Assembly: GCA_049840815.1 (NCBI GenBank)
Contig: JASGJI010000014.1
Location: 205,509 to 269,508 of the forward strand
Length of the DNA: 64,000 nt
Reading direction: 5' to 3'
From: JASGDN01 sp049840815
Lineage (GTDB): Bacteria; Chloroflexota; Chloroflexia; Thermomicrobiales; UBA6265
A program made the position numbers and the translations under genes. The notes beneath the pieces are model-generated. The model was not told the origin of the DNA and searched no databases. It saw nothing but the letters and a program-made list of their open reading frames with translations. Each line of letters starts with the position of its first letter. Positions within the stretch are counted from its first letter, which is position 1. Of the stretch, positions 50,754 to 59,197 are shown piece after piece.

Positions 50754-52214
50754 TTACTTCCCGATGCAGAAGCGGCTGAAGATCTCATGGAGCACCGATT
50801 CGTCCACGTTTTCGCCCGTCACTTCCCCCACGGCGTGCAACGCGGCCCGGACTGAGGTCGCGAGCAGGTCCTGCGGCACCCCAAGCGCCCACGCCTCCTG
50901 CGCGTCGTGGACGTGCGCCAACGCGCGATCCAGCGCGGCGCGTTGGCGAGCCGAAATCATCGCAGGCTGAGCGCCGCCCGATCCGTCCCGAAGCATCGAC
51001 GCCAGCGTGCGTTCGAGTTCCCCCAATCCCTCGCCAGTCGCCGCCGAAAGCGCCACCACCGGCACATCGGGCAGCAGCGCGGTGATCGAACCGATGTCCC
51101 CTCGCTCCGGAAGGTCCGCCTTGTTGCTGGCGATCGCGACGGGCACCTGCTGATCGGCCGCCCGCACAGCCAGCACCCGGGCGATCTGGAGATCGCCCGG
51201 CTCGGGATCGCGCGACCCATCGAGGGTGAGGACGATCGCGGAGGCCGTCTGTAACGCGGCCCGGCTGCGCTCAACGCCGATCCGCTCGACCACATCCTCC
51301 GTCTCCACGATTCCGGCGGTGTCCAGCAATGTCGCGGGGATACCCTCCAGATTGATCGTCTCCTCAATCACGTCGCGCGTCGTGCCGGCGATGGGCGTCA
51401 CGATCGCGCGCTCGGTGCGGAGCAGGGCGTTGAGCAGGCTGCTCTTGCCGACATTCGGACGGCCGACGAGGGCGATGCGCGCGCCCTCCCGATAGAGCAT
51501 GCCCGCGTGCGATCCGGCGATCACAGCAGCCAGTGCCTCTTCGGCGGCGGCGAGGCCGGTGTCGATGGCCACGAGACCATCCGCCCGATGACCGGCATCG
51601 TCGATGTCGATCTCGTCGTCGGGAAAGTCGGCGGAGGCATCGAGGTAAGCGAGGAGCGAGATGAGGGCGGCGTTGGCGGGATCGAGGCGGCGGGTGAGGT
51701 CGCCGGCGAGATCGGAAACCGCCAGGCGCAGGCTCTCCGCCGTCCGCGCGCCGATCACCTGCACGACCGCCTCGGCCTGCGCGAGATCGAGCCGCCCATT
51801 GAGGAAGGCCCGGAGGGTGAACTCCCCCGGCTCGGCGTGACGGGCTCCAGCCGCGAGGATCACACGGAGGGTCTCTCGAAGGGGGAGGGGACCGCCGTGG
51901 CAGGAGATTTCCACGATGTCCTGTTTCGTGTAGGTGCGCGGGCCCCGCATCCACGCGAGCAGGACATCATCAATTGTTGCGCCAGACAGCGGATCTACGA
52001 TCGTTCCGTAGTGCAAGCGATGACTCTCCGTCGCCCGCAGGTCGAGCGGCGTCCCGTTGCGACGACGGCGATGCGGACGAAAGATGGCGGCGGCAATCTC
52101 CGCCGCGTCTGGACCGCTGATGCGGATGACGCCGATTCCACCCTCACCGGGCGGGGTGGCGATGGCGGCGATGGTGGCATTGTCGATCGGCACGCGCAGG
52201 CTCCGGGATAGCAT
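50754..52214 (-). CDS. mnmE: tRNA modification GTPase MnmE
   Basis: 486 residues. With MnmG it forms cmnm5U at the wobble position of certain tRNAs. N-terminal folate-binding domain (IAAIATPPGEGGIGVIRISG, GEFTLRAFLNGRLDLAQAEA), helical domain, and inserted G domain: G1 LVGRPNVGKSSLLNALL, G2/G3 PIAGTTRDVIEETINLEG, LLDTAGIVETED, G4 SNKADLPERG. It ends in CIGK (FSRFCIGK), the conserved C-terminus. In many bacteria mnmE sits near the origin beside mnmG, rsmG and parAB. Here mnmG and parAB are absent but parS-like sites lie 11-14 kb away. Confidence 0.96.
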   Translation of the reverse strand: MLSRSLRVPIDNATIAAIATPPGEGGIGVIRISGPDAAEIAAAIFRPHRRRRNGTPLDLRATESHRLHYGTIVDPLSGATIDDVLLAWMRGPRTYTKQDIVEISCHGGPLPLRETLRVILAAGARHAEPGEFTLRAFLNGRLDLAQAEAVVQVIGARTAESLRLAVSDLAGDLTRRLDPANAALISLLAYLDASADFPDDEIDIDDAGHRADGLVAIDTGLAAAEEALAAVIAGSHAGMLYREGARIALVGRPNVGKSSLLNALLRTERAIVTPIAGTTRDVIEETINLEGIPATLLDTAGIVETEDVVERIGVERSRAALQTASAIVLTLDGSRDPEPGDLQIARVLAVRAADQQVPVAIASNKADLPERGDIGSITALLPDVPVVALSAATGEGLGELERTLASMLRDGSGGAQPAMISARQRAALDRALAHVHDAQEAWALGVPQDLLATSVRAALHAVGEVTGENVDESVLHEIFSRFCIGK

Positions 52215-52387
52215 GGATGTGACCGCACGGGCACGACGGCACGCGCGGCCTCAGGAGAATGACCGTTGGATGCCAGCATAGCGCGTTCCCGTTACGCACA
52301 GGGCCATGCATGGCATTTGTGGCGTTCGTTCGCTCAGATAGGACGTTACCAACGACAGGGATCGCGAATAGATCTCCAGCAATCGTA

Positions 52388-52393
52388 TATAAT
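52388..52393 (+). promoter_or_regulatory. Likely -10 element TATAAT
   Basis: TATAAT lies within an AT-rich stretch (TATATAAT) about 180 bp upstream of the zinc-ribbon protein gene. No good -35 box is seen at standard spacing, so it may be an extended or activator-dependent promoter. Confidence 0.4.
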
Positions 52394-52431
52394 GCCCGTT
52401 ACTCTGCCTAATCTTTCAGCCCTTCGTAATG

Positions 52432-52444
52432 TGACAAATTGTCA
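52432..52444. promoter_or_regulatory. Operator-like palindrome TGACAAATTGTCA
   Basis: Perfect arms TGACAA/TTGTCA around one base, 39 bp after the -10-like element and 128 bp before the GTG start. It is the only clear palindrome in the mnmE upstream region and would fit a repressor site. Confidence 0.4.
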
Positions 52445-52572
52445 TAGGCCGTTCACTGGGCATCGGGGGGGCCCATCACCGGCGACGGGAGTGTTTGTCG
52501 GGAGGCGATCTGTGCGATCCTTGAGACAGACATCCCGTGGCGTGATCGATCCTTCCGGAGGCCAGGTTCCGC

Positions 52573-53322
52573 GTGTCCCTTTCCCCACCATCCCCGCATT
52601 CACCCGATCCTGATGCTCGCGAGGCATCCGATCCCACGTCCGGCACGGCAGAGATTGCGCGCGCTGGCGGGCAGATCCCCGAAGTGATCGACGCCGGCGG
52701 TGCCCGCGCATTGACGACACCGGGGGATCAGCCGCTCGATGTTCGTGGTCGGCGTCCACTCGTCTTCTGCGGCATGTGCGGAGCCTTGAACCCGGCCGAA
52801 TCCTTCTACTGCGCAGCGTGTGGCACCACGTTGGTGGATGCGTTCCACGCGACGGAGGGGTTGCGCGTCTACGAGCAGCCGGATTCCGCCTCCCGCATGA
52901 TCGAGATCGTGCCTTCCGGAACCGAGCTGGATATCGTGGAGGACCCGAACGCGCCGGAGGACTTCGTGCGCGTCCGCCTTCACTACGGTCGGCTGGGCTA
53001 CGTGCGGTTGCAGGACGTCGCGACGATGGCGGAGGTACCGCGTGGGCCGGGCGATCCCGATTCGGCGGCGGAGCTCGCGATCAATACGAATGCGCGGGGC
53101 TGCGTCAGTTCCACCGGCGCATTGGCGTCCATCGCGCTCGTGGTGGTGCTGGCGATCCTCATGCTGATCGTGATGGAGCGGTCGAGCATCTACGATCAGG
53201 GCACCCTGGCGATCGTCTTCTGTCTCGGACTCGGACCATTGCTGGTCATGACGATTGCCTTTTACCTCTATGCGCGCGGACGCGAGGACCGGATCGCCCG
53301 CATGACCGAGGACGACGAGTAG
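52573..53322 (+). CDS. Zinc-ribbon membrane protein with SH3-like domain
   Basis: 249 residues. A zinc ribbon (FCGMCGALNPAESFYCAACG, four Cys), an SH3b-like stretch (GLRVYEQPDSASRMIEIVPS ... LHYGRLGYVRLQDVATM), then two membrane spans (LASIALVVVLAILMLIVME and LAIVFCLGLGPLLVMTIAFY). The GTG at 52573 follows GGAGGCCAGGTTCCGC. The architecture suggests a membrane sensor or scaffold. It is followed 12 bp later by a 71-residue gene, so they form an operon. Confidence 0.75.
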   Translation: MSLSPPSPHSPDPDAREASDPTSGTAEIARAGGQIPEVIDAGGARALTTPGDQPLDVRGRRPLVFCGMCGALNPAESFYCAACGTTLVDAFHATEGLRVYEQPDSASRMIEIVPSGTELDIVEDPNAPEDFVRVRLHYGRLGYVRLQDVATMAEVPRGPGDPDSAAELAINTNARGCVSSTGALASIALVVVLAILMLIVMERSSIYDQGTLAIVFCLGLGPLLVMTIAFYLYARGREDRIARMTEDDE

Positions 53323-53334
53323 CGGAGGGGATCG

Positions 53335-53550
53335 ATGGAGGTACGCGGGCGGCTGGAGGGCATCCAGCACTACACGATTCACGGCGGGCCATATGGGCGG
53401 CTCTTCTATACCTTGCCGGACGCTCCGGAGACGGTGTTGCAGGCGCAGTTGCCGGTCGAGGCGTTCGATGCCGATCTCGCGGTTGGAGATGACATTGTGC
53501 TGACGATGCTGCTACGCACGGTGATGGAGATCCGCAAGGTCCGCGACTGA
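53335..53550 (+). CDS. Small hypothetical protein in operon with the zinc-ribbon protein
   Basis: 71 residues, no Cys cluster or membrane span (RLEGIQHYTIHGGPYGRLFY, then LPVEAFDADLAVGDDIVLTM). Probably a small beta-rich protein. A good ribosome-binding site (GCGGAGGGGATCG) and the tight spacing support it. No known family. Confidence 0.6.
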   Translation: MEVRGRLEGIQHYTIHGGPYGRLFYTLPDAPETVLQAQLPVEAFDADLAVGDDIVLTMLLRTVMEIRKVRD

Positions 53551-53562
53551 CCCTGCCCGAGA

Positions 53563-53611
53563 CAGCAGGACGCCCCGGCATGCAGCCAGTGCATGCCGGG
53601 GCGTCCTGCTG
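53563..53611. terminator. Hairpin, 22-bp perfect stem, 5-nt loop
   Basis: The arms 53563-53584 and 53590-53611 are exact reverse complements around GCCAG, between two converging genes. Bidirectional terminator likely. Confidence 0.8.
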
Positions 53612-53626
53612 GGAGTGGACCCGGGC

Positions 53627-54196
53627 TCAGGCGGTGGTGCGACCCGCCGCCTTGTCCGTGATGCGCATGGGATTCATCGGGAAGCTGGAACGATCCTCAC
53701 CATCTCCGGCATTCGCCCGCGACCGCTCGTCGAGCCAGAGCTGCTTCTGGATCTCGGCGTGCCCGACATGCAGCGCCGTGTGATCGAGCGCATGCAGCAT
53801 CACCTGCGCGTTAGTCCAGTTGCGGTCCAGGTAGCGGTCGTGGGTGTTCTTGGCGGCCAACTCCGCTTCGGTGAGACGCTCCAGTTGGCGCTGAAGCTTC
53901 ACGAGCCAGGAATTGAAGCGCGCCTTCAGTTCCTCTTGGGTGGCCTTGGCGTGAAACTCCGCCTCCCGGTCGCGCGTGACCGGCGCATGATCCACCGCGA
54001 TCAGCGTCATGAACTCGCCCGCGCCAACGATGTGGGTGCCCAGTGCCGCGAAGGTGTTCGTCTCCTGATCGCCCTCAGTGGTCATCGCGGGCTTCCAGGT
54101 GTTGAGATCGTCATCCGGGATGTCGGCAATGATGGCGAGAAACGCGTCCAGGTTCGTGCGGAGATGGAAGAGGAAGGCATCACCGAATGCGCTCAT
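53627..54196 (-). CDS. DinB-family protein
   Basis: 189 residues. DinB/YfiT-like four-helix fold. Segments NTFAALGTHIVGAGEFMTLI and NWTNAQVMLHALDHTALHVG place the His ligands, with HALDHTALHVGHAEIQKQLW near the end. Substantially different from the DinB protein encoded at 14450-14968. A metal-dependent thiol-transferase or unknown enzyme. The C-terminal 25 residues are disordered. Confidence 0.8.
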   Translation of the reverse strand: MSAFGDAFLFHLRTNLDAFLAIIADIPDDDLNTWKPAMTTEGDQETNTFAALGTHIVGAGEFMTLIAVDHAPVTRDREAEFHAKATQEELKARFNSWLVKLQRQLERLTEAELAAKNTHDRYLDRNWTNAQVMLHALDHTALHVGHAEIQKQLWLDERSRANAGDGEDRSSFPMNPMRITDKAAGRTTA

Positions 54197-54270
54197 GGCG
54201 ACTCCCTTTCGACTCGGTAGGCGGGTTCGATCACATCATGGTCTCCGCATAGCGTACACCCGAAGTTCGA

Positions 54271-54912
54271 TCAGGATGCGGCCTGTGCAGTGGCTGCGTG
54301 CGCTTCCATCCACGCGCGTTCCGCCCCGAAGGTCGTGTGCGCGCCGTGGCCGGGGTAGACCGTCACATCACCGGGGATGGCGAGCAGCGCCTTCAGCGTC
54401 GCGTTCATCACATCCTGATCGGACCCAGGGATGGCCGTGGTGCCATGACCGCCGGGGAAGACGACATCGCCGCCGAAGAAGACCTTGTCCTCCGCAGCGT
54501 AGAGGGCGATGTGGGCCGGATCATGCCCGGGAACCTCCAGCACGGTGAAGCTATGGCTGCCGACCACCACCAGATCGCCCGCTTCCAGTTCGCGATCCAC
54601 CTGTCCCGGTTCGACCGGCACCGGGGTTCCGGTCTGCGGCGTGACAATCCTCGCGACGACACCAGCGCTGGTGAGGACCGGCGCCTGGAAGGCGTCGTGG
54701 AGGGCCTTCGTATCGACGATGTGATCCCAGTGACCGTGGGTGATGACGATCGCGCCGACGCGATAGCCTTCCTCATGCGCGACCTGGACGACGGCAGCGG
54801 TGACATCCGGCGCTGCGTCGATCACGATCGCGTCCTTGGTCGTGTCATCGGCGACGAGATAGGTATTGGTCTCGAGGGGGCCGCCGGGGAACATCCGAAG
54901 GGCGAGGGCCAT
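54271..54912 (-). CDS. MBL-fold hydrolase (glyoxalase II-like)
   Basis: 213 residues. The zinc motif THGHWDHI is followed by PGHDPAHIAL, FGGDVVFPG and YPGHGAHTTF, matching the metallo-beta-lactamase hydrolase fold of the hydroxyacylglutathione-hydrolase type. The PGHDPAH segment is a variant of the usual PGHTPGH. The ATG at 54912 follows AAAGGACACGAT. A cytoplasmic thioesterase is likely; the substrate is not evident. It follows the APH-type kinase gene by 32 bp on the same strand. Confidence 0.85.
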   Translation of the reverse strand: MALALRMFPGGPLETNTYLVADDTTKDAIVIDAAPDVTAAVVQVAHEEGYRVGAIVITHGHWDHIVDTKALHDAFQAPVLTSAGVVARIVTPQTGTPVPVEPGQVDRELEAGDLVVVGSHSFTVLEVPGHDPAHIALYAAEDKVFFGGDVVFPGGHGTTAIPGSDQDVMNATLKALLAIPGDVTVYPGHGAHTTFGAERAWMEAHAATAQAAS

Positions 54913-54944
54913 ATCGTGTCCTTTCAGGGTGAGCAAACGTGCCG

Positions 54945-55943
54945 TCAACTGCTGACCATTGTCGCACCATCCGGGCCGATGCCGGCTTCCCGCGCGGCCA
55001 CTTCAGCCTGCGCGACGGCATGATCGCGGGCGACCTGGAGATCGGCGATGGTCGCTTCCGTCAGCCAGATGCCGGGCATGCCGAGCTTCGGGGCGAGGTC
55101 GGCGATCTGGATCTCCAGCGCCCAGGCATCGAAGGCGAGGAGCATGGCCGGATCGACCGACATGCCATGCTGGCGCGCGTGCCCATCCATGAAGCCCCGG
55201 CTGAACGCATCGAGCACACCGTTCGCGCCCGGCGGAAGGTTCGGCATCGCGCCCGCCAGGCGGAGGATGGAGCGCGTGCGGGCAAGATCGGCGATGGGCG
55301 GCCCCAGCCGGGCATTCGTCCAGTCGAGCACCGCCGTGATGACGCCAGATCCGGGATCGACGAGCACGTTCTCCGGGTTGATATCGAGGTGAAGCAACCG
55401 GGATTCGCGGATGTCTCCGCGCCACGGTGCCAGTACATCCGCCACCGCGGGCCGGACCGTCTGCCAATCCGACCAGGTGCCCAACTCATACCGCTCCCCC
55501 GCCCCCAGCTCCGCCTCCACGAGGGCGGAGTGTGGGATGGCATGGATGCGGGCGAGCATTGCTCCCACGGACAGTCCCAGCGCGTTGGCCGCGCCGGCGT
55601 TCGCCGCGCGCAGCAATGCCTGGGTCAGGGGAATGCCGGGCATGAACACCATCAGCATCGCCGTGCCTCCGGCAACCGGACCGATGGCGATGACATCCGG
55701 GGCAGGAATACCGTGGCGGACGACGAGGGCGTGGATCGCCGCCTCCCGCCGGGGGCCGGCATCGGATCGACCGGGAACGATGCGGAGGACGTGCGACGGC
55801 TGACCGGGCATGTCAATGCGCCAGAGCTGGCTGCCGCTCCAGCCGCCGACAAGTGGCGCCATGGCGAGGCGATCGGCAGAATCGACCCCAAGTGCGGCGA
55901 GCACCCAGGGCGGAACGGGGGGTATGGACGCCTGATTGGTCAT
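54945..55943 (-). CDS. APH-type phosphotransferase, family 1
   Basis: 332 residues. The kinase-like fold has the catalytic loop HLDINPENVLV and metal-binding LDWTNARLGPP, with GGWSGSQLWRIDMPG and HVLRIVPGRS in the N-lobe. The APH/choline-kinase family phosphorylates small molecules or protects against aminoglycosides. The ATG at 55943 (MTNQASIPPVPPW) is preferred over a longer frame. Probably co-transcribed with the MBL hydrolase gene downstream. Substrate unknown. Confidence 0.85.
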   Translation of the reverse strand: MTNQASIPPVPPWVLAALGVDSADRLAMAPLVGGWSGSQLWRIDMPGQPSHVLRIVPGRSDAGPRREAAIHALVVRHGIPAPDVIAIGPVAGGTAMLMVFMPGIPLTQALLRAANAGAANALGLSVGAMLARIHAIPHSALVEAELGAGERYELGTWSDWQTVRPAVADVLAPWRGDIRESRLLHLDINPENVLVDPGSGVITAVLDWTNARLGPPIADLARTRSILRLAGAMPNLPPGANGVLDAFSRGFMDGHARQHGMSVDPAMLLAFDAWALEIQIADLAPKLGMPGIWLTEATIADLQVARDHAVAQAEVAAREAGIGPDGATMVSS

Positions 55944-56189
55944 GACACCCACTCCAGGTGGATAGGACAGGTATTGCATCGGGACACGGTATCAGGTCAG
56001 AATACCTATCCGGGCAGATGATGCAGTCAATCGGCAGATGTGTCGCGGCATCACACTTGCATCGGGACAGGATGCCAGCCGTACGGCGTGATCTGAATGC
56101 CGGATGGCATCGATGGCACGAACCGTGAGAGATCGTCGTCCGATGACGCTCATTGATGGGCGAATGAACCTGACGGCTGGATCAAGCGA

Positions 56190-56585
56190 GTGGGCCCTGT
56201 GGTTATTGCCGATTATCTTCGAGAGCAGATTCACTTGACACGTAACGGACGCACCGTGCTGGTGGTGGATGACGAGCGCTATATCGTTGACCTCCTCACC
56301 GACCTGCTGGACGATGAGGGATACCGTGTGATCAGCGCGTTCGATGGACTGACGGCATTGCGAAAGGTCGAAGAGGAGACCCCTGACCTGATCCTGGCGG
56401 ACATCATGATGCCGCGTCTGGACGGGCTTGGCTTGTTGACGCGCGTCCGCGAGGAATATGCCGAGTTGCCGGTGGTCCTGATGAGCGCCGCCGTGACGCC
56501 GCTCATCCAGGAAGTCCCCTACATCGCCAAGCCGTTCGATCTCGACGATCTCCTCGATATCGTCGGGGCCCAGTTCGACGACTGA
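56190..56585 (+). CDS. CheY-like response regulator receiver protein
   Basis: 131 residues, a receiver domain only. The acidic pocket is VLVVDDERYIVDLL, the phospho-acceptor Asp is in DLILADIMMPRLDG, and the Lys is in PYIAKPFDLDD. The GTG at 56190 lacks a clear ribosome-binding site and a TTG a few codons later is possible. No histidine kinase gene is adjacent, so it is a solitary regulator, probably acting by protein contact. Its partner is unknown. Confidence 0.85.
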   Translation: MGPVVIADYLREQIHLTRNGRTVLVVDDERYIVDLLTDLLDDEGYRVISAFDGLTALRKVEEETPDLILADIMMPRLDGLGLLTRVREEYAELPVVLMSAAVTPLIQEVPYIAKPFDLDDLLDIVGAQFDD

Positions 56586-56667
56586 GGGGCGGGTTCTCGA
56601 CAGCCAGCGATCCATGACGACGACCGAGAGGTCCCGGTCATTTGCTGTGGCGGTGGCCGTCACGATG

Positions 56668-57279
56668 CTACGAAGACGCCGGGCGTTCCCGCCAGCCATT
56701 GAGATGCATGACGTCATCGACCTTGCGCCGGCCACGCTTGAGCGATGGCGATTTCTTGTCCGGTGCCGCGTGGCCGATCATGGCAACGCCGATGGGGATG
56801 ACTTCAGCCGGGATGCCGAGGAGGTCCTGCAGGCCGGTGGGGTCCGGCGCGCCGACGAACGCGCTGCCGAGCCCTTCGTCCACTGCCGCGAGCAGGACGA
56901 GCATGAGCGCGCACCCGGCATCGGTATGCCAGTAGGGGACGGGCCAGGCGATTTCGTCCTGCCCCTCCGGCTTCTTGTCCGATTCGTTATACCGCGCGTG
57001 ATACACCTGCTCGTTGGTGCAGACGATGATCTGGACGGGGGCTTCCGAGATGAAGGGATCGTATCCGGCCTCGACGTAGGTCTCCTCGCTGCAGATGGTT
57101 CCGACCTGCTTCCGCAACGCCTCGTCGGTGACGACCACGAAGGAGACACCCTGGCTGAAGCCGGCGCTGGGAGCGCGCTGGGCGGTGGAAATGATCCGCT
57201 TCACGGTCGACTCGTCAATGGGGTCCGGGGTGAAATGCCGGACCATCCGCCGCTTCCGCACGACATCCCGAAATTCCAT
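56668..57279 (-). CDS. Nitroreductase-family protein
   Basis: 203 residues. The FMN-binding pattern RDVVRKRRMVRHFTPDPI leads to RIISTAQRAPSAGFSQGVSF, and GIPAEVIPIGVAMIGHAAPD lies near the end. It should reduce nitro compounds, quinones or a related electrophile with NAD(P)H. The ATG at 57279 follows GGGAGGGGAGCAGCGC. Cytoplasmic. No electron partner is nearby. Confidence 0.88.
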   Translation of the reverse strand: MEFRDVVRKRRMVRHFTPDPIDESTVKRIISTAQRAPSAGFSQGVSFVVVTDEALRKQVGTICSEETYVEAGYDPFISEAPVQIIVCTNEQVYHARYNESDKKPEGQDEIAWPVPYWHTDAGCALMLVLLAAVDEGLGSAFVGAPDPTGLQDLLGIPAEVIPIGVAMIGHAAPDKKSPSLKRGRRKVDDVMHLNGWRERPASS

Positions 57280-57447
57280 GCGCTGCTCCCCTCCCGTCCC
57301 GCACGTGACAATCTCCGTGCCGATCACTGCTCGTGATGATGCCCCGCTGTGGGGAGAACGTCAAATGCCTGGCAAGACGTCGCGCGGCACGCCTTATGCG
57401 TCATGCCAACACACGCGATGGTCGCGGCGAGACGAAGGAGGCATGTC

Positions 57448-57711
57448 ATGGGACTGATTGGTTGGATTGTTCTGGGCGCGATTGCGGGCTGGCTTGCGAG
57501 CCTGATCAATGGGACGAACCGGTCGCAGGGCTGGATCGGAAATATCGTGTTGGGGATCGTTGGCGCGCTGGTGGGCGGGTTCCTCTGGAACCTCATCACG
57601 GGATCGGACAACGTGATCGACTTCTCGATTGGCAGCCTGATCATTGCCGTGATCGGGGCGCTGATCGTCTCCTGGGCGTACTCGATGATCACCGGACGCC
57701 GCGGCGTCTGA
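57448..57711 (+). CDS. GlsB/YeaQ/YmgE-family small membrane protein
   Basis: 87 residues. The transglycosylase-associated protein family (three short hydrophobic segments: GLIGWIVLGAIAGWLASLIN, IVLGIVGALVGGFLWNLITG and LIIAVIGALIVSWAYSMITG). Typically a general-stress inner-membrane protein of unclear role. The ATG at 57448 follows GAAGGAGGCATGTC, a strong ribosome-binding site. Despite the name, no enzyme activity is established for the family. Confidence 0.9.
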   Translation: MGLIGWIVLGAIAGWLASLINGTNRSQGWIGNIVLGIVGALVGGFLWNLITGSDNVIDFSIGSLIIAVIGALIVSWAYSMITGRRGV

Positions 57712-57733
57712 TCCCAAGTCGTTCTGAGTAACC

Positions 57734-57780
57734 GACAGCGACAGGGTCCGGATCGATATGATCCGGACCCTGTCGCTGTC
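57734..57780. terminator. Hairpin, 21-bp perfect stem
   Basis: The arms 57734-57754 and 57760-57780 are exact reverse complements around GATAT, between the converging GlsB-type and membrane-protein genes. Confidence 0.8.
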
Positions 57781-57785
57781 TGCGA

Positions 57786-58205
57786 TCAGTTCGCGGTGAG
57801 CATGGCCGCCAGCACCCCGAACGTCACCAGCGCCAACACCCCGTTCAGAAGCGCCGAGACCCGGATACGCGGACGCAGCGCCGGATTCGCCCGGTTCGCG
57901 CCCATCCAGGCCACGATCGTCGTGAAGGCAAGCGCCACGCCCAGCAGTCCGACCGCCAGCTTCATGTCGTAGAGCAGGCCGATGAACGGGGCCATGATCA
58001 CCCCCATCGTGATCAGCATCGCCTTGTACGTCGCGTTCCGGTTCTTGATCGCGTTGTCGTAGCGTTGCCAGTCCTCGGCGGTGGGGACGGCCTCACGCAT
58101 CACCGGTGCCGCTGCTGGCTCCGGTTCAGGCTCGGGCGGCGTGCCGGGAACCAGCTGCGGCGGAATGGTAGATGTGGACGGGGATATGGAGGTGGAGTCG
58201 GTCAT
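57786..58205 (-). CDS. Hypothetical membrane protein
   Basis: 139 residues with a Pro/Glu/Ser-rich N-terminal 40 residues and three hydrophobic segments (AMLITMGVIMAPFIGLLYDM, LAVGLLGVALAFTTIVAWMG, SALLNGVLALVTFGVLAAML). The ATG at 58205 gives the conserved-looking start. No family recognised. It is divergent from the methyltransferase gene. Confidence 0.65.
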   Translation of the reverse strand: MTDSTSISPSTSTIPPQLVPGTPPEPEPEPAAAPVMREAVPTAEDWQRYDNAIKNRNATYKAMLITMGVIMAPFIGLLYDMKLAVGLLGVALAFTTIVAWMGANRANPALRPRIRVSALLNGVLALVTFGVLAAMLTAN

Positions 58206-58348
58206 GAGGGCGTATCCGGGGCGATGAAGCGGCGATGGCACGACGTGACGCGCGAATGACGGTCTCAGGATGCTACCATGCCGACCCATTCGTGCCCTCC
58301 CACACGCAGGAGGGCGGTGTCCCTCATTTGTGAAGCGGAGCCCATCCC

Positions 58349-59197
58349 ATGACCGACCGTTCCGATCCCGCCTCATCCGTCGACCTGCGTGAGTGGGATG
58401 CCACCAGCTACCACAGGGTCGCCAATCCCCACGTCGATTGGGGCCGCGCCGTGGTCGACCGCGTGCCGCTCCGGGGCGAACCGGGCGAGGTCGTGCTCGA
58501 TGTCGGGTGCGGCACGGGACGCCTCACCGAACTGCTGCTGGAGCGTTGGCCCGCGCTGACGGTGGTTGCCATCGACCAGTCGGCCAACATGGTCGCCCAG
58601 GCGGACGCGCATCTACGGCCACGGTTCGGGGATCGCGTGCAGACGCTCCAGGCCAGCGCCCTCCAACTGGTGACGGCATCCGGTGGCGTGCTGGCGGAGC
58701 AATCCGCCGATGCCGTGTTCAGCACCGCGACCTTCCACTGGATCACCGATCATCCCGCGCTCTTCGTCGAACTCTTCCGGGTGCTGAAGCCGCGCGGATG
58801 GCTGGTCGCACAGTGTGGGGGAGGGCCGAACATCGCGCGGCTGAACGCGCGGGCGATGGGCATCCTTCGGCAGGAACCCTTCGCCGCGTTCATCGGCGAC
58901 TGGAATGGCCCGTGGCACTTCGCCGATGGCCCGACCACAGCAGCGCGGCTGCGCGACGCCGGGTTCGCAAATGTCGCGGCGGAGACCTTCGCCGCCCCGG
59001 TGACGATGGCCGACGCCGACGCCTACCGGGAGTTCCTGACCACGGTCGTCTTCGGGACACACCTGAACCGCCTGCCAGATGACAACCTGCGCGCCGCCTT
59101 CATCGATCGTCTGGTGACAGCGGGCGCGGCTGACGAGCCACCGTTTGAACTCGACTACTGGCGGCTGAACATGATGGGCCAACGTCCAGCCGAGTGA
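58349..59197 (+). CDS. Class I SAM-dependent methyltransferase (trans-aconitate methyltransferase-like)
   Basis: 282 residues. The SAM-binding motif is VVLDVGCGTGRLTELLLERW, followed by VVAIDQSANMVAQADAHL and FSTATFHWITDHPALFVELF. The C-terminal part (ADADAYREFLTTVVFGTHLN) matches trans-aconitate methyltransferase-like proteins, which detoxify carboxylic acid analogs. GAAGCGGAGCCCATCCC precedes the ATG. It ends at 59197, only 64 bp before the next start, where an eroded NDH-2 N-terminus lies. Confidence 0.85.
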   Translation: MTDRSDPASSVDLREWDATSYHRVANPHVDWGRAVVDRVPLRGEPGEVVLDVGCGTGRLTELLLERWPALTVVAIDQSANMVAQADAHLRPRFGDRVQTLQASALQLVTASGGVLAEQSADAVFSTATFHWITDHPALFVELFRVLKPRGWLVAQCGGGPNIARLNARAMGILRQEPFAAFIGDWNGPWHFADGPTTAARLRDAGFANVAAETFAAPVTMADADAYREFLTTVVFGTHLNRLPDDNLRAAFIDRLVTAGAADEPPFELDYWRLNMMGQRPAE

